Notes under the pieces: generated by a model
Told to the model about the DNA's origin: nothing
Database searches by the model: none
What the model saw: the letters and a program-made list of their open reading frames with translations, nothing else
Made by a program: the position numbers and the translations under genes
In this document: in pieces, positions 60,224 through 64,000 of the stretch
Layout of the letters: each line of letters starts with the position of its first letter
How positions within the stretch are numbered: position 1 is the first letter of the stretch
NCBI RefSeq assembly: GCF_016907715.1
Contig: NZ_JAFBCM010000001.1
Span: forward strand, 1,922,001-1,986,000
Reading direction: 5' to 3'
Origin: Tenggerimyces flavus
GTDB lineage: Bacteria > Actinomycetota > Actinomycetes > Propionibacteriales > Actinopolymorphaceae
Length of the DNA stretch: 64,000 nt

Positions 60224-60310
60224 GGGCCAATGATCATGTAAACATGATCATTGGCCCCTTTACGTGGGGTGGGCGCCAGGTAGAGGGCCTGCTGGCCGTG
60301 TGAGGTGAGT
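60224..60310. repeat. Palindromic repeat, TGATCATGT family, complete copy
   Basis: Perfect 16-bp arms GGGCCAATGATCATGT and ACATGATCATTGGCCC at 60224-60239 and 60242-60257 with an AA loop, followed by CTTTACGTGGGGTGGGCGCC and CAGGTAGAGG. Located between the kinase and the convergent signalling gene. Likely bidirectional terminator. Confidence 0.75.
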
Positions 60311-60332
60311 GCGAGGCGGCGGGGAAGTCTCG

Positions 60333-62828
60333 CTAGCGGACGATACTCACCGGGAGGGCGTGCTCGCACCAGACGGTCTTGCCGCGTTGGGTACGGCGCC
60401 AGCCCCATTCGGTGGACAGCAGCCGGACGAGCTGGAGGCCACGGCCGCCCTCGTCGTCGGCGTCGGCGTTGACCTCGCGCGGCGGTACGGCCGTTCCGTC
60501 GTGAACGTCGACGATCACCGCGCGCTCGCTCTGGCGCAGCTGCAGCCGAACGGGAGGCCGCCCGTGGCGTAGCGCGTTCGTCACCAGCTCGTCCGCTGTC
60601 AACACGATGTTGTCAAGCAGATCGCCGGAAATCCCCCACTGCTGCAGGGTTTCCTCCACCTTGGCCCGAGCCAAGGGTACGGCCTGTACGTCGTTCGGCA
60701 ACGTCACCGACAGCTCGCCGGTCGTCGGGTCGTCGGTGATCGTCCGAGCCCGAGCGAACAGGACTGCGACATCGTCGTCGTAGTCGTCGTGGGGCTTCAG
60801 CTCGCGCAGGATCGCGTCCGCCATCGACTCCAGGTCGCCCGATGCGCCGGCCAACGTCTCGATCAGCTTGTCGATCCCCGCGTCAATGTCACGTTGACGG
60901 TGCTCGACCAAGCCGTCGGTGTAGAGGACCGCCAACGTTCCAGGGGCGAACGACACCACGTGCTCCGGCGCCGCGTACGAGCCTACGCCGAGCGGCAGCC
61001 CGATCTCGTGGTCCAACCGCCGTACCCGACCGGGCCGATCCACAAGCAGCAAAGGCAAATGTCCCGCGGACGCGTACGTCAACGTCCCGCGCCGGGAGTC
61101 GAACACCCCGTACACACAGGTGACGATCTCCGCCTCGCCGAGATCCGACACCACCCCGTCGAGAAGTTCGAGCATCTGCTTCGGTGGCAGATCCAGCCGT
61201 GCGTACGCGCGGATCGCCATGCGCAGCTGACCCATGAAAGCGGCTGCCTGCAGGCCGCGGCCCATCACGTCGCCGATCACCATCGCCGTACGCCCGGGCG
61301 TGATCTCGATGACGTCGTACCAGTCGCCGCCGGCCTGGGTGCCCATGGTTCCCGGCCTGTACCGGATCGCGATGTCGAGATCCTTGGACTCGAGCGGACT
61401 CTTCGGCAACAGCGAGGACTGCAACGTCACCGCCGCCTGCCGTTGCTGGCGCTCGACCGCCTCCAGCTCCCGCAAGCTCTGCTGGGCTTGGCGATACAGC
61501 TGCGCGTTGTCGATGGCCTGCGCGGCCCGCGTCGAGACCTGCTGGAGTAGCGCGACGTCCTCGTCGACGGTCGACGAACGCCCTTCCTGTCCCGGCCCTT
61601 GCAGCGTGAGCACACCGATCACACGGCCGCGGGTGATCAGCGGCAGGGTCACGAAGCTGCTTCCACCCGTCGCCTCGAGGACGACCCGACGAGCCTTCGG
61701 GTCGTCGTACATCTCCTCGAGGATGGCCTCCGTGGTCTCCGGGATCACGACCGGCCGACCGGTCCGCACCGACTTGATCGCCGGATGGTTCTCGCGCTGG
61801 GATCCGGACAGGTCGAGCATCTCCTGCACCAGGTTGGTGCGGAACTGCTCGTCCTCGCGGACGTGCACGCGGTTGAGCCGGCGCCCGTCCCACATGTCGA
61901 GGATGCAGAACCGCCCGAACTCCGGGACGACCAGATCGGCGACGGTCTCCAGCGCCATCCCGACGTCCAGCGTCGAGGCGAGCCGGCTTCCGGCGAGCGC
62001 CACGAACGCGAGCCGGTCGCGGACCCGTTCGAGCTCCTTGCGGGCCGCCTGCTCGGCTTCGAGCAGCAGCGCCCGTTCGTCCTCGACGCGCCGCCGCGCG
62101 GTCACGTCGACCACGGCGAGCCCGGCCCCGAACGGCGTCGCCGTGCCCGGCTGCCAGGGGTAGAAGTTGCACAGCCAGGTGCCCTCGGGCGCGCCAGGCG
62201 TGGCCGACATCGCCCGCAGCTCCTGGCCGACGACGGGCCGGCCGAGGCGGGTGACGCGCCACAGGTTCGGTACGAGCGTGTCGGCGAGTTCCGGCACGGC
62301 CTCCTCGGGCCGCTTGCCGAGGTGCTCGGCGATCGGCCGGCCGGTCATCCGGGCCAGCGCCTCGTTCACGCGGACGAACCGCAGCTCGCTGTCGAAGAAC
62401 GCCAACCCCACCGGTGAGGCGGTCATCAGCGCGTCCAGCAGGCTCGCGGTCTCCGAGACCATCCGCGCGGTCGTGACCTCTTCGATCGCGAACATCACGT
62501 TGCCCTCGGGCTGGACCGTTCGCGCCCGCACCGCGCAGACGATGGACTCGCCGTCGCGGCGGAACAGCGGGTAGTGGCCCTCCCAGGTGCCCTCGTCGCG
62601 GATCAGCGCGAAGCCCCGGACGGTCTCGTCGGGGTCCGCCGTCGCGATGCCGAGCGTCGAGGCGTCCTGCCCGATCACTTCGTCGGCGGACCAGCCGAGC
62701 AGGCTCTCCGCCGCGTCGTTCCACATCCGGATCCGGCCGGCTCCGTCCACGACGACGACCGCGCAGGGGACGAGGTGCAGCATCGCCGACAGCAGCTCGC
62801 TGTCCGGCGTCTGCGGACCCACCGTCAC
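60333..62828 (-). CDS. PAS-PAS-GAF-SpoIIE phosphatase with HATPase_c domain
   Basis: 831 residues, soluble. Roughly: PAS (1-115), PAS (125-250), GAF (275-430), PP2C-type SpoIIE domain (465-670) and an HSP90-like ATPase domain (700-825). The phosphatase metal site is seen in GGDWYDVIEI and GDVMGRGLQAA, with LYTDGLVEHR and DDYDDDVAVLF. The ATPase N-box is LTADELVTNALRHG. This pairing acts in partner-switching control of anti-sigma-factor antagonists in actinobacteria. No adjacent RsbV or sigma gene is seen. GTG start; TMs absent, so cytoplasmic sensing is expected. Confidence 0.88.
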   Translation of the reverse strand: MTVGPQTPDSELLSAMLHLVPCAVVVVDGAGRIRMWNDAAESLLGWSADEVIGQDASTLGIATADPDETVRGFALIRDEGTWEGHYPLFRRDGESIVCAVRARTVQPEGNVMFAIEEVTTARMVSETASLLDALMTASPVGLAFFDSELRFVRVNEALARMTGRPIAEHLGKRPEEAVPELADTLVPNLWRVTRLGRPVVGQELRAMSATPGAPEGTWLCNFYPWQPGTATPFGAGLAVVDVTARRRVEDERALLLEAEQAARKELERVRDRLAFVALAGSRLASTLDVGMALETVADLVVPEFGRFCILDMWDGRRLNRVHVREDEQFRTNLVQEMLDLSGSQRENHPAIKSVRTGRPVVIPETTEAILEEMYDDPKARRVVLEATGGSSFVTLPLITRGRVIGVLTLQGPGQEGRSSTVDEDVALLQQVSTRAAQAIDNAQLYRQAQQSLRELEAVERQQRQAAVTLQSSLLPKSPLESKDLDIAIRYRPGTMGTQAGGDWYDVIEITPGRTAMVIGDVMGRGLQAAAFMGQLRMAIRAYARLDLPPKQMLELLDGVVSDLGEAEIVTCVYGVFDSRRGTLTYASAGHLPLLLVDRPGRVRRLDHEIGLPLGVGSYAAPEHVVSFAPGTLAVLYTDGLVEHRQRDIDAGIDKLIETLAGASGDLESMADAILRELKPHDDYDDDVAVLFARARTITDDPTTGELSVTLPNDVQAVPLARAKVEETLQQWGISGDLLDNIVLTADELVTNALRHGRPPVRLQLRQSERAVIVDVHDGTAVPPREVNADADDEGGRGLQLVRLLSTEWGWRRTQRGKTVWCEHALPVSIVR

Positions 62829-62860
62829 TCCGACCCACCCCTCGCTACGCGTGTGAGTCC

Positions 62861-64000
62861 TCAGTGTGGCTGATCGAGACCGTTTCTGAGGGCGTCATAG
62901 CGAGATCGGGCCGCTGCCATCGCCTTAACATCGCCCGGATCGGGACGTACGATCTCCACGGGGCGGTCCACTGCGAGGTTCAACGCGAGCGCCGCGGCGC
63001 CGCGGGCGCCGACCTCGGGGTCGGACGCGAGCAGGACCGGGCGGTCCAGCGTGGCCGCGAACGTACGCCGCCACCACGGCGACGCGTGCGTCGCGCCGCC
63101 GCCGAGGACGATCTCCAGCCGCCGGCCGAACGCCTTCTCCAGCAGTTCCGCCGCCCGAGCCACCTCGATCGCGACACCCTCCAGCGTCGCCGCCAGGAAC
63201 TCCTCCGCGGAGGTGTCCAGCGACAGCCCGTACACCAGCCCGGACCCGGCCGGGGCCGATCCGGGCGGCCGGCTGCCGGCGTGCAGGGGTACGGACAGCA
63301 GCCCGCTCCGCCCGGGCGCGACCGTCGGCTCAGCGTCCTTGTCCAGGCCGAGCAACCGCACGGCCCACGCGTGCAGCACGCCGCCGCCGGAGAACGCGAC
63401 GCCGGTGACCAGGCGTTCGGCATCGACGCGGTAGCGCCAGGCGCCCCAGGGCAGGTCCGGCGCCTCGTCGCCGCCGTGAACGACCCGCAGCGCGGCCGAC
63501 GTCCCCACCGTCACCGCCAGCGCGTCGGAGGTCGCGCAGCCGGCGCCGAGGTTCGAAGCCGCGCCGTCGCCGAGGACGGGCTGCCAGTCGGCGGTGGCGA
63601 GGGCGGGCCAGCGCGCGGCCCACTTCGACGCGAGCCTGCCAGGGGCGTCGGAGATCGGCGGCACCTCGTTCTCGGCGAGCCCGGCGATCGCCAGTGCCTC
63701 GGCGTCCCAGTGGCCGGCGCCGACGTCGAGCAGCCCCGTTCCCGAGGCGACCGAGAGCGAGGTGCTGTCGTCGCCGAGCAGCACGCCGCGTACGTAGTCC
63801 GGCAGCCCGCGGAAGCGCACCGCGCCGGCCACCGACGAGCGGACGAACGGCGCCTTCGCGGTCCAGTAGAGCGGGTGCACCCACGCGCCGGTCCGGCGGT
63901 GGAACGCCTCCGGATCGGCAGGCTCCGACGGCGCGGGCGCCCGCGTGTCGAGCCAGGTCAGCACGGGTGAAGCCGGCCGCCCGTCGGCGGAGATGGCCAG
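62861..64000 (-). CDS. FGGY-family carbohydrate kinase, gluconokinase-like, 5' truncated by the window
   Basis: The frame stays open to the last base of the window, and LAISADGRPASPVLTWLDTR at the edge is internal to the family, so the start is missing. 380 codons are present. WLDTRA, SVASGTGLLDVGAGHWDAEAL, LGDGAASNLGAGC and GGGATHASPWWRRTFA are typical of the C-terminal part of gluconokinase/xylulokinase enzymes. The phosphate-binding and hinge regions are intact. ATP-dependent phosphorylation of gluconate or a related polyol is likely. It is just upstream of the PAS-GAF-SpoIIE gene, 32 bases apart. Confidence 0.85.
   Translation of the reverse strand: MAISADGRPASPVLTWLDTRAPAPSEPADPEAFHRRTGAWVHPLYWTAKAPFVRSSVAGAVRFRGLPDYVRGVLLGDDSTSLSVASGTGLLDVGAGHWDAEALAIAGLAENEVPPISDAPGRLASKWAARWPALATADWQPVLGDGAASNLGAGCATSDALAVTVGTSAALRVVHGGDEAPDLPWGAWRYRVDAERLVTGVAFSGGGVLHAWAVRLLGLDKDAEPTVAPGRSGLLSVPLHAGSRPPGSAPAGSGLVYGLSLDTSAEEFLAATLEGVAIEVARAAELLEKAFGRRLEIVLGGGATHASPWWRRTFAATLDRPVLLASDPEVGARGAAALALNLAVDRPVEIVRPDPGDVKAMAAARSRYDALRNGLDQPH

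Overview
The window is very GC-rich DNA with short intergenic gaps. GTG and TTG starts, Tat-type lipoproteins and sugar ABC transporters without their own ATPase point to a high-GC Gram-positive soil bacterium (Actinomycetota). The gene content resembles Kribbella-like Propionibacteriales, but that placement is inference. I see about 53 genes (one frameshifted, one or two cut by the window edges). I see no rRNA, tRNA, CRISPR array, insertion sequence or prophage.

Region by region. 1-7515: two proline-rich exported proteins, an FAD oxidase with a small monooxygenase, an acetyltransferase, a Tat-exported protein, an LLM flavin oxidoreductase and a secreted beta-helix protein. 7864-19675: an aldehyde dehydrogenase/tartrate dehydrogenase pair, an MFS exporter, a TetR regulator divergent from a quinone-oxidoreductase-like enzyme, an amidase, a secreted CocE-type hydrolase, a Tat-exported PHP metallohydrolase with an unknown partner, and a nucleoside hydrolase. 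19783-25188: a 1125-residue exported fusion of phosphodiester glycosidase and metallophosphoesterase, two exported four-cysteine proteins, and a broken short-chain dehydrogenase.

25154-46354 is carbohydrate catabolism. It holds two sugar ABC importers, a BNR-like secreted protein, a pentonate dehydratase (IlvD/Edd), a secreted serine protease and a LacI repressor divergent from an operon of two GH127-like beta-L-arabinofuranosidases flanking an ABC importer. An FAH-family dehydratase and a ketoglutarate-semialdehyde dehydrogenase follow. Together these fit import of arabinosides, release of L-arabinose, and the non-phosphorylating route L-arabinonate -> 2-keto-3-deoxy-arabinonate -> ketoglutarate semialdehyde -> 2-oxoglutarate. 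The two dehydratase transcription units share a 15-bp box although they lie 13 kb apart.

46518-64000: an orphan FtsX permease, a LacI-controlled operon (TIM-barrel isomerase, SDR, hydroxyacid dehydrogenase), and an unusual same-strand set (coiled-coil membrane protein, DUF3326, Nramp-fold transporter without the metal-binding motifs). These are followed by a duplicated aldolase-kinase-aldolase-kinase operon for 2-keto-3-deoxy sugar acids, a PAS-GAF-SpoIIE-ATPase signalling protein and a truncated FGGY sugar kinase.

The gaps at gene ends hold many long perfect inverted repeats. At least two are repeated families (copies at 30229, 43263 and 60224; copies at 26866 and 52765), probably acting as bidirectional terminators. 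A four-cysteine exported domain with no name I know occurs in three proteins (four copies).
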